From the NCBI RefSeq assembly GCF_009800965.1, contig NZ_WUAF01000017.1, forward strand, positions 17,629 to 81,628: a stretch of 64,000 bases of DNA, written 5' to 3'. The position numbers were made by a program, and so were the translations under genes. Shown here in pieces: positions 19,629-32,195 of the stretch. This DNA is from Cognatazoarcus halotolerans. GTDB taxonomy: Bacteria; Pseudomonadota; Gammaproteobacteria; Burkholderiales; Rhodocyclaceae. The notes under the pieces are model-generated. The model was given only the letters and a program-made list of their open reading frames with translations, was not told the origin of the DNA and ran no database searches. The first letter of the stretch is position 1; each line of letters opens with the position of its first letter.

Positions 19629-20543
19629 GTGAGCGACAGGTTCGGCAAGGTGGCAGTGCTATTTGGTGGCAGCTCGGCGGAGCGGGAGGTTTCGCTCATG
19701 TCGGGTCGCGCGGTGCTCGCGGCTCTGCAGGCGAAGGGGGTGGACGCACATGCGTTCGATCCCGCCAAGCGAGATCTGCATACCCTCAAGGAAGAGGGTT
19801 TCGACCGCGCCTTCATCATCCTGCACGGTCGCGGCGGTGAAGACGGGACGGTCCAGGGGGCGCTCGAGCTGATGGAAATTCCGTATACCGGCAGCGGCGT
19901 CATGGCCTCGGCGATCTCGATGGACAAGTGGCGGACCAAGATGGTCTGGCAGGCGGTCGGCCTGCCCACTCCGAAGTACGAGATCCTCTACGCAGATTCC
20001 GATTGGGATGCGGTCGTGGCAAGGCTTGGCCTGCCGATCTTCGTCAAGCCGGTACACGAGGGCTCGAGCATGGGTGCCACCAAGGTCACCGATGCCGGGC
20101 AGCTCGAGGCGGCCTGGGCGCTTGCTGCGCGTTACGACAACCTTGTCCTGGCAGAGGAGTTCGTCTCCGGCCAGGAACTCACCGCGCCCTTCCTCGGCGA
20201 GCGGGCCCTGCCGCTGGTGCGCATCGTCGCGCCCGACGGCAACTACGATTACCAGCACAAGTACTTCACCGACGATACCCAGTATTTCTGCCCGAGCGGC
20301 CTGCCGCCGGAACTCGAGGCGGAGATGCAGGGCGTGGTCATCCGCTCGGCCCGGGTTCTGGGCTGCCGCGGCTGGGGCCGTGCCGATCTGATCCTGCGCG
20401 AGGATGGCAGCTACACCCTGCTCGAGATGAATACCGCGCCGGGCATGACCGGGCACTCGCTCGTGCCGATGTCGGCCCGCGTTGCTGGCCTCTCCTTCGA
20501 AGACCTCTGTGTCGCAATCCTGGAGGAGGCCCGTCTTGGCTGA
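19629..20543 (+). CDS. ddlB: D-alanine--D-alanine ligase
   Basis: 304 aa ATP-grasp enzyme making the D-Ala-D-Ala dipeptide used by MurF. N-terminal [17 protein letters not shown], the HGRGGEDG motif, the ATP-binding [15 protein letters not shown] and the metal-binding EMNTAPGMT segment are all present. GTG start. In the dcw position this is the DdlB paralogue. Its last codons contain the strong ribosome site of ftsQ. Confidence 0.95.
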   Translation: MSDRFGKVAVLFGGSSAEREVSLMSGRAVLAALQAKGVDAHAFDPAKRDLHTLKEEGFDRAFIILHGRGGEDGTVQGALELMEIPYTGSGVMASAISMDKWRTKMVWQAVGLPTPKYEILYADSDWDAVVARLGLPIFVKPVHEGSSMGATKVTDAGQLEAAWALAARYDNLVLAEEFVSGQELTAPFLGERALPLVRIVAPDGNYDYQHKYFTDDTQYFCPSGLPPELEAEMQGVVIRSARVLGCRGWGRADLILREDGSYTLLEMNTAPGMTGHSLVPMSARVAGLSFEDLCVAILEEARLG

Positions 20544-21369
20544 GATCCAGGCTCGCGCCGGTTTCACTGCGGCGTCCCGCAAGGGAGGCGGCACGGGCGC
20601 GCGCGAACGGGGCGGCAACGGGCTATGGGATCGTCCCGCATTGCTGAACCTGATTTCCGATGTGTTGATCCTGTTCGGCACGACCGCGCTTGGCTACGCG
20701 TGTTTCAGCTGGTTTCTTCGTCAACCCCTCTTTCCGATCGATGAGGTGGTGGTGAGCACACCCGTCGCCCAGGTGACCGCTGCGCAGCTTGAATACGCGG
20801 CGCGCACCGCGGTCAAGGGCGGTTTCTTCACGGTCGACCTTGACCAGGTGCGTCAGACCTTCGAGAAGCTGCCGTGGGTCCGTAAGGCCGAGGTTCGCCG
20901 GCACTGGCCGTCGAGTATCGAGGTGCGCCTCGAAGAGCACGTGGCGGCGGCATTCTGGACGGTCAATGGCAGTGGCGAAACACGCCTCGTCAATCGCCAG
21001 GGTGAAGTGTTCGTCGCCGCCAGCAATGCGCACATGCCGAGCCTCGCCGGGCCCGAGGGGTCGGCACCGCTGTTGCTGGCACGTTATCGAAACTTCGGCG
21101 AAGCCGTCGCGCCGCTTGGCCACGAACTGGTTGCGTTGACGCTGTCGGCGCGCGAGGCATGGCAACTCAAGCTGGATGACGGTCTCATCATCCAGCTTGG
21201 TCGGGAACAGGCCAGTGTGCCCATCGGGGAACGCCTTGCACGCTTCGTCAAGGCGTATCCGGTGGCACTGGAGAAAACGGGAATCCAGGTGGCGGTGGCG
21301 GATCTGCGCTACCCGGGCGGCTTCGCCCTGAAGGCCGAAGCCGTGCAGAAGTCTGTCAAGGGCAAATGA
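20536..21369 (+). CDS. ftsQ: cell division protein FtsQ
   Basis: About 277 aa, bitopic. A cytoplasmic basic tail, one transmembrane helix (about residues 39-60), then a POTRA domain beginning near FPIDEVVV and the FtsQ domain containing [14 protein letters not shown]. FtsQ links early and late divisome proteins via FtsL/FtsB. No ATG or GTG suits the start; TTG at 20536 is preceded by AGGAGG at 7 nt and overlaps the ddl stop by 8 bp, so TTG is the likely start. Overlaps ftsA by 4 bp. Confidence 0.92.
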   Translation: MAEIQARAGFTAASRKGGGTGARERGGNGLWDRPALLNLISDVLILFGTTALGYACFSWFLRQPLFPIDEVVVSTPVAQVTAAQLEYAARTAVKGGFFTVDLDQVRQTFEKLPWVRKAEVRRHWPSSIEVRLEEHVAAAFWTVNGSGETRLVNRQGEVFVAASNAHMPSLAGPEGSAPLLLARYRNFGEAVAPLGHELVALTLSAREAWQLKLDDGLIIQLGREQASVPIGERLARFVKAYPVALEKTGIQVAVADLRYPGGFALKAEAVQKSVKGK

Positions 21370-22598
21370 TGAGCAAGGAATACAAGGATCTGATCGTCGG
21401 GCTGGATATTGGCACTGCCAAGATCACCTGCATGGTCGCGGAAGTGAAGCCTGATGGACGGCTTGAGGTGGTGGGTCTGGGTACCCAGTCCTCGAGTGGT
21501 CTCAAGAAAGGCGTGGTGGTAAACATCGAAGCGACGGTGGATGCGATCTCGCGCGTCATCCAGGAAGTTGAACTGATGGCCGAGTGCAAGATCCGCGACG
21601 TTTACACCGGCATCGCCGGTAGCCACATCCGCAGCTTCAACTCGAACGGCATGGTGGCGATCAAGGACAAGGAAGTCTCGCCGCTCGATGTCGAGCGCGT
21701 CATCGAGGTGGCGCGGGCGATGCCAATTCCCGCGGACCAGCAGATCCTCCACATCCTCACCCAGGAGTTCATCATCGACGGGCAGGATGGGGTGCGCGAG
21801 CCGATCGGGATGAGCGGGGTGAAGCTCGAGGTGAAGGTGCATATCGTCACCGGGGCGGTGTCCGCCGCGCAGAACGTGATCAAGTGCGTGCGCCGTTGCG
21901 GTCTCGAGGTGATGGACCTGATCCTCCAGCCGCTGGCATCGAGCTATGCCACCCTCTCCGAAGATGAGAAGGAACTCGGCGTATGTCTCGTCGATATCGG
22001 CGGCGGCACCACCGACATCGCGGTGTTCACCCACGGCGCGATCCGCCACACCGCGGTCCTGCCGGTGGCGGGTGACCAGATTACAAATGACATCGCAATG
22101 GCGCTGCGTACCCCAACCGCCGAGGCCGAGGACATCAAGATCCGTCACGGTGTGGCCATGCACACTCTGGCGGACCCGTCCGAGATGATCGAGGTACCGG
22201 GCGTCGGCGATCGTCCCTCGCGCAAGCTCTCGCGGCAGGCACTGGCCGACGTGATCGAGCCGCGCGTGTCTGAACTCTACGAGCTGGTGCAAGGTGAGCT
22301 GCGGCGCAGTGGCTACGAGGAGCTGCTCTCCTCGGGCATCGTGCTCACAGGCGGTTCCGCGGTGATGCTCGGTATGGAAGACCTGGGCGAAGAGATTTTT
22401 CACATGCCGGTGAGGGTCGGCGTGCCGCAATACAGCGGCGGCCTGGCCGACGTGGTCTGCCAGGCCCGCTACGCGGCGGCAATGGGATTGGTGATGGAGG
22501 GCGCGGCGCAGCGGCGGCGAGGGCTGCAGGCGCGCGAAACCCGAAACGTGAAGCAGTTTTTCGGTCGCATAAAGGGCTGGTTCGAGAAGAATTTCTGA
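21366..22598 (+). CDS. ftsA: cell division protein FtsA
   Basis: 410 aa actin-fold ATPase that tethers FtsZ to the membrane. Nucleotide motifs LIVGLDIGTAKI at the N-terminus, LVDIGGGTTDIAVF near residue 205, and LTGGSAVM near 325 are present. The C-terminal GRIKGWFEKNF is the amphipathic membrane-targeting helix. A 152-bp gap with an inverted repeat separates it from ftsZ. Confidence 0.96.
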   Translation: MMSKEYKDLIVGLDIGTAKITCMVAEVKPDGRLEVVGLGTQSSSGLKKGVVVNIEATVDAISRVIQEVELMAECKIRDVYTGIAGSHIRSFNSNGMVAIKDKEVSPLDVERVIEVARAMPIPADQQILHILTQEFIIDGQDGVREPIGMSGVKLEVKVHIVTGAVSAAQNVIKCVRRCGLEVMDLILQPLASSYATLSEDEKELGVCLVDIGGGTTDIAVFTHGAIRHTAVLPVAGDQITNDIAMALRTPTAEAEDIKIRHGVAMHTLADPSEMIEVPGVGDRPSRKLSRQALADVIEPRVSELYELVQGELRRSGYEELLSSGIVLTGGSAVMLGMEDLGEEIFHMPVRVGVPQYSGGLADVVCQARYAAAMGLVMEGAAQRRRGLQARETRNVKQFFGRIKGWFEKNF

Positions 22599-22653
22599 AC
22601 GCCGCAAATTTGCGGATGGAATGAAGCAATTTGAGTGTTGGAACTGTCCTCGT

Positions 22654-22696
22654 CGGCTATTTAGTTGTAAGCTTCCGCGCTAACACTAAATAGCCG
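22654..22696. repeat. inverted repeat in the ftsA-ftsZ gap
   Basis: A perfect 12-bp inverted repeat (CGGCTATTTAGT at 22654-22665, its complement at 22685-22696) with a 19-nt spacer. It lies about 55 bp before ftsZ. No T-run follows, so a protein-binding site or an mRNA stem controlling ftsZ level is as likely as a terminator. Confidence 0.6.
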
Positions 22697-22750
22697 CAGG
22701 GCTGGGCGCAAACCCTGTATTTCAGGCTGTTTTTCAAGGAGGCGAGGCAA

Positions 22751-23890
22751 ATGTTTGAAATCGTTGAGAAGGTCGCAACCGGAACGATCATCAAGGTGGT
22801 CGGTGTCGGCGGCGCGGGCGGCAATGCAGTGGATCACATGATCCGCGAGGGCGTGCAGGGCGTGGACTTCGTCTGCGCCAACACCGATGCCCAGGCGCTG
22901 TCCCGCAGTCTTGCACAGAAAAAGGTGCAGCTCGGTGCAACCGGTCTGGGGGCTGGTTCCAAACCTGAAGCCGGCCGTGTTGCGGCCCAGGAGTCGCGCG
23001 AAGAGATCGCCGCGGCCCTTGAAGGCGCGCACATGTGCTTCATCACGGCGGGCATGGGCGGTGGTACCGGTACCGGCGCGGCGCCGGTCGTGGCCGAAAT
23101 CGCCAAGGAAATGGGCATTCTTACCGTTGCCGTGGTCACCAAACCATTCGATTTCGAGAATCGCTTCCGTGTAGCCGAGAGCGGTGTCGAAGAGCTTGCC
23201 AAGCAGGTCGACTCGCTGATCGTGGTGCTCAACGACAAGTTGCTCGAGGTGTTCGGCGACGATGCAGGTTTCGAGGACTGCTTCCGCTCCGCCGATAACG
23301 TGCTGAAGAATGCGGTTGGCGGTATCGCCGAGATCATCAACGTGCCGGGCCTGGTCAACGTCGATTTCCAGGACGTGCGTACCGCGATGGCCGAGATGGG
23401 CCGCGCCATGATGGGCTCCGCCGAGGCCGAGGGCATGGATCGCGCCCGCATCGCCGCGGAACAGGCTGCGGTCAGTCCCTTGCTCGAGGGCACCGAGCTT
23501 TCCGGCGCCCGCTGCGTGCTGATCAACATCACCGCGAGCCGTTCGCTGAAGATGTCCGAAGTTCGCGACGCAGTGAAGACCGTTCAGGCCTTTGCTGCGG
23601 AAGAAGCCTTCGTCAAGTACGGCACGGTCTTCGAGGAATCAATGGGTGATCGCATCCGCGTCACCGTGGTCGCGACTGGTCTCGGCCTGCCGCGCGTCGC
23701 CAAGCAGCCGGTGATGCAGGTGGTGGCCGGTACCGGTACGTACGGTCCCAATGGCGGTGCGGTCGATTACGGCAATCTTGACGTACCGGCGGTGATTCGT
23801 ACCGGACGTCGTTCGGCGGTCGAAGCGATGAGCGCCAACGGCGTAGGCACCTACGATATTCCGGCCTTCCTGCGCAAGCAGGCCGACTGA
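22751..23890 (+). CDS. ftsZ: cell division protein FtsZ
   Basis: 379 aa tubulin homologue that forms the Z ring. N-terminal IKVVGVGGAGGNAVDHM, GTP-binding tubulin signature GGGTGTGAAPV near residue 100, and the conserved C-terminal peptide DIPAFLRKQAD that binds FtsA and ZipA-type partners. Strong AAGGAGG ribosome site upstream. Separate gap and inverted repeat upstream suggest ftsZ can be expressed above the level of the operon. Confidence 0.98.
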   Translation: MFEIVEKVATGTIIKVVGVGGAGGNAVDHMIREGVQGVDFVCANTDAQALSRSLAQKKVQLGATGLGAGSKPEAGRVAAQESREEIAAALEGAHMCFITAGMGGGTGTGAAPVVAEIAKEMGILTVAVVTKPFDFENRFRVAESGVEELAKQVDSLIVVLNDKLLEVFGDDAGFEDCFRSADNVLKNAVGGIAEIINVPGLVNVDFQDVRTAMAEMGRAMMGSAEAEGMDRARIAAEQAAVSPLLEGTELSGARCVLINITASRSLKMSEVRDAVKTVQAFAAEEAFVKYGTVFEESMGDRIRVTVVATGLGLPRVAKQPVMQVVAGTGTYGPNGGAVDYGNLDVPAVIRTGRRSAVEAMSANGVGTYDIPAFLRKQAD

Positions 23891-23910
23891 GCCCACAGTC
23901 GTCTCGCCCG

Positions 23911-23957
23911 ACGGGCGCCCGGCACAGACGTCGCCTCCGTCTGTGCCGGGCGCCCGT
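23911..23957 (+). terminator. hairpin terminator closing the dcw operon
   Basis: A perfect 20-bp inverted repeat (23911-23930 and 23938-23957) with a 7-nt loop, 20 bp after ftsZ. It is very GC-rich and not followed by a T-run, so it may act as a stability or pausing element as well as a terminator. Confidence 0.75.
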
Positions 23958-24060
23958 GTCGCTTTGCGGCGCGTCCGATGGTCGTGAACTATGGTAAGCA
24001 TAGGTCTGGCCGGAAAAGGGTGCGTGTTAGACTCAGGACGTCTTTTCGAGAGCTTTCAGA

Positions 24061-24978
24061 ATGATCCGCCAGCGCACGCTGAAGTCCATCGTTACCACCA
24101 CCGGGGTGGGCCTGCATGGGGGCCGCAAGGTCAATCTGGTGCTGCGGCCCGCTGCGCCGGATACCGGTATCGTCTTTCGTCGTGTCGATCTCGATCCGCC
24201 CGTCGATCTCCCCGCCGACCCGTATTCGGTCGTCGATACGCGGATGTGCTCGGGTCTGCAGCAGGGGGCCGCGAAGGTGGGGACCGTGGAGCATCTCATG
24301 TCCGCGCTGGCTGGTCTGGGAATCGACAACCTTTACGTCGATGTCGATGCGGAGGAAATCCCGATCCTCGACGGCAGCGCCGGCCCGTTCGTCTTTCTGC
24401 TGCAGTCGGCCGGGATCGAAGAGCAGAAGGCGCCCAAGAAGTTCATGCGTGTGAAGAAGACCGTCGAATACCGCGAAGACGACAAATGGGTGCGGCTTGA
24501 TCCACATGACGGCTTCAAGCTCGAATTTTCGATCGTGTTCAATCACCCTGCGATCGACAAGACCGGGACCTCCGTGGTCGTCGATTTCGCCGAGCAGGCT
24601 TACGTGCGTGACGTGGCACGCGCGCGCACTTTCGGATTCATGCAGGACGTCGAGTTCATGCGCTCGAACGGACTCGCGCTCGGTGGCAGCCTCGACAATG
24701 CGATCGTGATGGACGAATACCGGGTGCTCAACAGCGATGGGCTCCGTTACGCCGACGAGTTCGTCAAGCACAAGGTGCTCGACGCGATCGGTGACCTTTA
24801 CCTGTGCGGGCATCCGCTCCTCGCCGCCTACTCGGCTCACAAGGCGGGGCATGCACTCAACAACCAGATCCTGAGGGTCCTGCTCGAGGATCGCAGTGCC
24901 TGGGAGATCGTCTCTTTCGAGAGCGACAAGGCAACGCCGCCAGCCGTGGCGAGGCTGTTCCAGCTGCAACTGGCCTGA
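24061..24978 (+). CDS. lpxC: UDP-3-O-acyl-GlcNAc deacetylase LpxC
   Basis: 305 aa zinc enzyme catalysing the committed step of lipid A synthesis. Zinc and catalytic residues are visible in [15 protein letters not shown], in [14 protein letters not shown] and in the [10 protein letters not shown] segment near the C-terminus. It lies after ftsZ as in many proteobacteria but behind the strong hairpin, so it probably has its own promoter in the 170-bp gap. Stop overlaps the next small gene (TGATG). Confidence 0.97.
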   Translation: MIRQRTLKSIVTTTGVGLHGGRKVNLVLRPAAPDTGIVFRRVDLDPPVDLPADPYSVVDTRMCSGLQQGAAKVGTVEHLMSALAGLGIDNLYVDVDAEEIPILDGSAGPFVFLLQSAGIEEQKAPKKFMRVKKTVEYREDDKWVRLDPHDGFKLEFSIVFNHPAIDKTGTSVVVDFAEQAYVRDVARARTFGFMQDVEFMRSNGLALGGSLDNAIVMDEYRVLNSDGLRYADEFVKHKVLDAIGDLYLCGHPLLAAYSAHKAGHALNNQILRVLLEDRSAWEIVSFESDKATPPAVARLFQLQLA

Positions 24979-25166
24979 TGCTGATCCTGCGCCTGCTGGC
25001 CGTTCTGGCGGCGATTGGCATCGTGCTCAGCGTCGGGGCCTTTTTCCTGAAGGGTGAGCGGCGTTATCTCGACCTGGCATGGCGGATCTTTCGCTACGCC
25101 TTGATCGTGGCGCTTGTCTTCTTCGCGCTGATTGCCCTGGAGCGGGTCCTCGTGCCTCTCGTCTGA
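24978..25166 (+). CDS. 62-aa predicted membrane protein, function unknown
   Basis: A short ORF with two hydrophobic helices (about residues 3-24 and 42-60) joined by a basic loop containing KGERRYLDLAWR. It starts on the last base of the lpxC stop (TGATG), which implies translational coupling. No family is recognised. The convergent dciA gene ends 7 bp away. Confidence 0.65.
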   Translation: MLILRLLAVLAAIGIVLSVGAFFLKGERRYLDLAWRIFRYALIVALVFFALIALERVLVPLV

Positions 25167-25172
25167 CTGGCG

Positions 25173-25604
25173 TCAATCGCCGCGGCTTTGTCGGACGAAA
25201 CGGCCAAGCGCTGCTCGCAGCGGCGAATTTTCCGGCAGCGTTTCTGCCAACCTGTTCATGGCCTCGAACGACGGCGCAGAGACGTGACGCTGGACCGCGG
25301 GTGGTTCGGGCCGATAATCCGGCATTGCAACCCTGACCCGCAACTCTGACAGAAGCATGCCTTCTCCATGCAGGGCACGCAGGATGCCCGGAGCGAGCTG
25401 CCGCAACTTTGCCGCGACAGCACCGCTGGCAGTGTGGATCACCAGTACGTCCTGCCTGATGTTCGCCACGTGACAGCTGTTGCGCAGGTGCTCCGGCAGC
25501 GCGCGTTGCACTGCGGAGTCAAGGCGCAACAGCCGCTCGGCGTGGTCCCGCAGCCGGGCGAGCGGATCAGCCTGTCCGATATAGCGTTGCAGTGGGGTGC
25601 TCAT
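25173..25604 (-). CDS. DciA-family (DUF721) protein, putative replicative helicase loader
   Basis: About 143 aa. The central part (residues about 25-95: LRLDSAVQRALPEHLRNSCHVANIRQ... VLVIHTASGAVAAKLRQL, in two pieces) fits the KH-like DciA/DUF721 domain. DciA proteins help load DnaB in bacteria lacking DnaC. Position between lpxC and secA is common for DUF721 genes. The start at 25604 (MSTPLQRYIG) is chosen over upstream ATGs that run antisense into secA. The C-terminus is Pro/Arg-rich. Confidence 0.8.
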   Translation of the reverse strand: MSTPLQRYIGQADPLARLRDHAERLLRLDSAVQRALPEHLRNSCHVANIRQDVLVIHTASGAVAAKLRQLAPGILRALHGEGMLLSELRVRVAMPDYRPEPPAVQRHVSAPSFEAMNRLAETLPENSPLRAALGRFVRQSRGD

Positions 25605-25791
25605 CTTGCGGGGGTCCCGGGTTTGAAGTGTCTGGCGCGAATGAGGCAGGGCCTTGCGCGGAAGGCTGCTGGCGGACGAGGCATTGGGTGCCGACCGTGC
25701 TTGATCTCGCGGTCGGCCGGAACGCTTCCGAAGCCCCTTCTGCCCCGCATGATAATATGCGCGCTTTGCGAAAAGACCCTTTGCCCACGCC

Positions 25792-28521
<2,730 letters not shown>

Positions 28522-28543
28522 CGGCGGAGCAAGCGGTGAAGAC

Positions 28544-28571
28544 GAAGGGGCGCTCGTGGGGGCGCCCTTTT
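28544..28571 (+). terminator. Rho-independent terminator after secA
   Basis: A 10-bp stem including two G-T pairs (28544-28553 with 28562-28571), core GGGCGC/GCGCCC, ending in TTTT, 23 bp after the secA stop. Confidence 0.75.
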
Positions 28572-28657
28572 CCGTTCACTGTCGCAGCGTTCTCGACCGG
28601 GCGGGCCGTCCTTCAGGTGCGGCTCAAGCCGGCGCCCCGGATGTCGTAAGTTCCCTC

Positions 28658-30118
28658 ATGTATCCCGATCTCGATTTCGACCTGCCCGATGCGCCGAGGA
28701 CCGCCCTGCCACGCGATGCCGCGGGCTGGGTGACCCATATCCGCGACAACGACATGCCGGCCTTCGGTGCCACGGTAGCGAGCGTGCGCCAGGTTACGGA
28801 CGACGATCGGGCGTCGGCCCAGCGCCTGGCCCAGGTCATCCTGCAGGATGCGGCGATGACCACCAAGGTGCTCAAGCTTGCCAACAGCGCGCTCTACAAT
28901 CCGGCACGCCAGAGCATCAGCACGATCAGCCGGGCCATCGTCGTGCTTGGTTTCGATACGGTTGCTGAGATGGCGCTCGGTATCCGTCTTGTCGATACGC
29001 TGCTGGCCGGCGGGGTGCGCGAACGTGTCGTGGAGGGTATGGCGCACAGTTTCCACGCAGCGGTTCAGGCCCGCGGCCTGGCCGTGCAACTCGGAGACGC
29101 ACGCGCCGAGGAGATCTTCATCGCCGCCTTGCTGGGGCGGGTTGGCGAGATGGCGTTCTGGTGTTTCGGTGGCACGGCCGCAGTGGAGCTGGATGCGGCG
29201 CTGCGCGAACCGGGCGTCGTTGCCGAGGAAGTGCAGCAGCGCGTGCTCGGCTTCCGTCTGCGCCAGCTTACCAGCGGATTGGTTCGCGAATGGCGTCTGG
29301 GTGCGCTGGCGCAGTCGGTCGCCGATGGCGGCACGCACGGATCCCGCAGTGAACAGCTGGTGGTGATGTCGCACAGGATTGCCGAGGCCGCCGAACAGGG
29401 ATGGGAAACCGCGTCGTCGCGCGCAACGCTGGCCGCACTCTCGAAGATGACCGGCATGGAGCGCGAGGACCTTGCGCTGCGCCTGTCCTCACGGGCAGAA
29501 GAGGCGGCTTCGATTGCGGCCGGCTATGGTGCCGCAGAGGCTGCGCGACGAATTCCCGGCAAGGTCTCTCTCCCCGAAGACGATATGGCGGCCGGAGATC
29601 TTCTCGTCAGGGCCGACCCGGTGCTTCAGCTTGGCATTCTCCGCGAACTGTCCCAGCTGATCTTCTCGCACGGCGCGATCAATGACGTGATGCACCTTGC
29701 CTTGGAGGGCATCTACCGATCGGCGGGTTTCGAACGGGTGCTCTTCGCGCTGGTCAATCCGGCCCGTACGCAGATCGTTGCAAAGGCGGGGCTTGGGCGT
29801 GGCGCGGACGCGCTCTGTCAGCAGTTCATTTTTTCGCTCGATTTCGCAGTCGCAGATTCCTTCCGTGAGGTGCTGCAGCATCGTCGGGCGATCTGCCTGG
29901 CCGGCGACGGGCAGACATCCGACGCTCGTCTGCGTCGCATTGTCGGCGACGCCGTCTGCTGTCTCGCGCCGATCGTCGCGACGGGGCGCGCGGTGGGCCT
30001 CTTCCTCGGCGACCGTGGCGGTCTGGATCATGCCGACGACGAGAGCGCCCATGCGTCGCTGGTCCATTTTGCGCAGCAGGTCAGCCTGGCCCTGGGACAG
30101 GGTGCGCCGGCCCGCTGA
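28658..30118 (+). CDS. HDOD domain protein with C-terminal GAF-like domain
   Basis: 486 aa. The N-terminal half holds an HDOD domain: ILQDAAMTTKVLKLANSALYNP and STISRAIVVLGFDTVAEMAL match the family's helical core. The C-terminal third (from about residue 340: LGILRELSQLIFSHGAINDVMHLALEGIYRS) is a GAF-like sensor. HDOD proteins act in signalling, often with c-di-GMP or chemotaxis; no catalytic HD residues are needed. Start at 28658 chosen because upstream codons overlap the secA terminator. The specific signal is unknown. Confidence 0.85.
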   Translation: MYPDLDFDLPDAPRTALPRDAAGWVTHIRDNDMPAFGATVASVRQVTDDDRASAQRLAQVILQDAAMTTKVLKLANSALYNPARQSISTISRAIVVLGFDTVAEMALGIRLVDTLLAGGVRERVVEGMAHSFHAAVQARGLAVQLGDARAEEIFIAALLGRVGEMAFWCFGGTAAVELDAALREPGVVAEEVQQRVLGFRLRQLTSGLVREWRLGALAQSVADGGTHGSRSEQLVVMSHRIAEAAEQGWETASSRATLAALSKMTGMEREDLALRLSSRAEEAASIAAGYGAAEAARRIPGKVSLPEDDMAAGDLLVRADPVLQLGILRELSQLIFSHGAINDVMHLALEGIYRSAGFERVLFALVNPARTQIVAKAGLGRGADALCQQFIFSLDFAVADSFREVLQHRRAICLAGDGQTSDARLRRIVGDAVCCLAPIVATGRAVGLFLGDRGGLDHADDESAHASLVHFAQQVSLALGQGAPAR

Positions 30119-30267
30119 CAGGGGCGCGCCCGACGGATCGACCTGCGTCGCCCCGCGGCACGAGAGGCGAATCCGGTATCATTCCCGCTCGCATCCGCAC
30201 GTTCGACCACCGGACGTCAAGGGCACTCCGTGCCGGATGCCAACCGTCATTAGAATGAGGTCGCTTC

Positions 30268-31509
30268 ATGCCAGTCAATCTGAGCCCCCCCCTGCCTGAC
30301 AGTCTGCACCCGGTCGCTGGGGTGCGCCTCGGTGTTGCCGAAGCCGGAATCCGCAAGGCCAACCGCAAGGATGTGACCCTGGTCGAACTCGCGGCAGGCA
30401 GCAGGGTTGCGGGGGTTTTCACCACCAACCGTTTTTGCGCTGCTCCGGTGCAGGTGTGCAAGGCGCATCTCGCCGAAGGGGGCGGGATTCGCGCACTTGT
30501 GGTCAATACCGGAATCGCCAATGCCGGCACCGGCGAGCTGGGCCTGGCGAACGCGCGGCAGACCTGTGAGTCGGTCGCGGCATTGCTGGGCACCGATGCG
30601 ACGGCCGTGCTGCCGTTTTCCACCGGTGTGATTCTCGAGCATCTGCCGATGGATCGGCTCACCGCCGGCCTGCCTGCGGCACAGCGCAACCTGCGTGCCG
30701 ATGGCTGGTTTGATGCAGCGCACGCGATCATGACGACCGACACCATCGCCAAGGCGGTGTCGCGCAAGGTGGAGATTGGCGGCGTGGCGGTCACCCTGAC
30801 CGGCATGTCAAAAGGCGCCGGCATGATCAAGCCCAACATGGCAACCATGCTCGGTTTCCTTGCGACCGACGCAGCCATTTCGCAATCCCTGCTCGATGGG
30901 CTGGTCAAGGAGGCGGCCGGACTTTCGTTCAACGCGATCACCATCGACGGCGATACTTCCACCAACGACAGCTTTATCCTGATTGCCACCGGCTGCGCTG
31001 CAAATGCCGAGATTACCGATGCGGCTTCGGCCGACTACAAGGTGCTTCGCAGCGCGGTCATCGAACTGTCGATCGAACTCGCCCAGGCAATCGTCCGCGA
31101 CGGCGAAGGTGCTACCAAGTTCATGACCCTTGCCATCCAGGGTGGTGCGAGCCGCGAGGAGTGCCGCAAGGTGGGCTACGCGATTGGTCACTCGCCGCTG
31201 GTGAAAACCGCCTTCTTCGCTTCGGACCCCAATCTGGGACGCATCCTGGCGGCAATCGGCTATGCCGGGATCGACGACCTCGATGTATCGAAGATCCGCG
31301 TCTGGCTCGCAGCCGGGAGCGAGGAGGTGCTGGTCGCCGAAGCCGGCGGTCGGGCGGCCTCCTACGTGGAGGAGGCCGGGGCGAGGGTGATGAAGTCGTC
31401 CGAAATCACGGTGCGGGTCGATCTCGCGCGGGGTGACGCCGCGGTCACGATGTGGACCTGCGACTTCAGCTACGACTACGTCAAGATCAACGCCGATTAC
31501 CGCAGCTGA
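30268..31509 (+). CDS. argJ: bifunctional ornithine acetyltransferase/N-acetylglutamate synthase ArgJ
   Basis: 413 aa. ArgJ transfers acetyl from acetylornithine to glutamate in the cyclic arginine pathway and can also use acetyl-CoA. The proprotein self-cleaves before the Thr of [10 protein letters not shown] (about residue 195), which becomes the N-terminal nucleophile of the beta chain. [11 protein letters not shown] and [10 protein letters not shown] are conserved. Monocistronic; a 149-bp gap separates it from the HDOD gene. Confidence 0.96.
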   Translation: MPVNLSPPLPDSLHPVAGVRLGVAEAGIRKANRKDVTLVELAAGSRVAGVFTTNRFCAAPVQVCKAHLAEGGGIRALVVNTGIANAGTGELGLANARQTCESVAALLGTDATAVLPFSTGVILEHLPMDRLTAGLPAAQRNLRADGWFDAAHAIMTTDTIAKAVSRKVEIGGVAVTLTGMSKGAGMIKPNMATMLGFLATDAAISQSLLDGLVKEAAGLSFNAITIDGDTSTNDSFILIATGCAANAEITDAASADYKVLRSAVIELSIELAQAIVRDGEGATKFMTLAIQGGASREECRKVGYAIGHSPLVKTAFFASDPNLGRILAAIGYAGIDDLDVSKIRVWLAAGSEEVLVAEAGGRAASYVEEAGARVMKSSEITVRVDLARGDAAVTMWTCDFSYDYVKINADYRS

Positions 31510-31611
31510 GATTGTCGGGGGTGAACACCGCGGTCATCTTGATGTCGAACCGGTGACTTGTTCGATCGGCTAGACTGAGCGGCTGGCACTGCCGGCCGTA
31601 CCCGGGATCAC

Positions 31612-32169
31612 ATGATGCGTAAAACCCTCCGTCGTTACCTGCCAACGCCCGACAGCATGCGACGCAGCCGCATGCTGCGGCCCATGGCTGGCTGGCTGGA
31701 GCGGCACGGCAACTGGCAGCTCAGTGCCCAGTCGGTGGGGCGGGGCGTTGCGCTCGGACTCTTTTTCGGCTTCCTGATCCCGGTTGCTCAGGTTGTCTTT
31801 GCGGTCGTGGCCGCACTGTTCCTGCGGGCCAATCCGCCGGTCGCCGCGCTTGCGACGCTGGTCACCAACCCCTTCACCTTTCCGTTCGTCTACCTGCTGG
31901 CCTATCGTATCGGCAGGGTCTTCATCGAGGCCCCGCCGGGGTCGGCTCAGCACGCGGCCGCGGTCGGTCAGGCCCAGCTTGCGGGTGCTCTGGAGTCATT
32001 TTCCGCGTTCTGGCAGTGGATCTCCGGCGTCGGCCAGCCGCTCGCCGTCGGTTTGCTGATTCTGGCAGTCAGCTCGGCAGTGCTCGGCTATCTTGCGGTG
32101 CTCGGCATCTGGCGAATGCAGGCGATCCTGCGCCTGCAGCGTCGCCGAAAGAACCGACGCGCGGTGTGA
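31612..32169 (+). CDS. DUF2062 membrane protein
   Basis: 185 aa. The central GVALGLFFGFLIPVAQ and LATLVTNPFTFPFVYLLAY segments are the DUF2062 signature; three or four transmembrane helices are visible and the C-terminus is strongly basic. The family is widespread but its function is unknown. Two adjacent ATG codons (31612, 31615) could both start it. Confidence 0.85.
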   Translation: MMRKTLRRYLPTPDSMRRSRMLRPMAGWLERHGNWQLSAQSVGRGVALGLFFGFLIPVAQVVFAVVAALFLRANPPVAALATLVTNPFTFPFVYLLAYRIGRVFIEAPPGSAQHAAAVGQAQLAGALESFSAFWQWISGVGQPLAVGLLILAVSSAVLGYLAVLGIWRMQAILRLQRRRKNRRAV

Positions 32170-32195
32170 GTCGAGGTGGGCAGCGCCGGGTGGGC

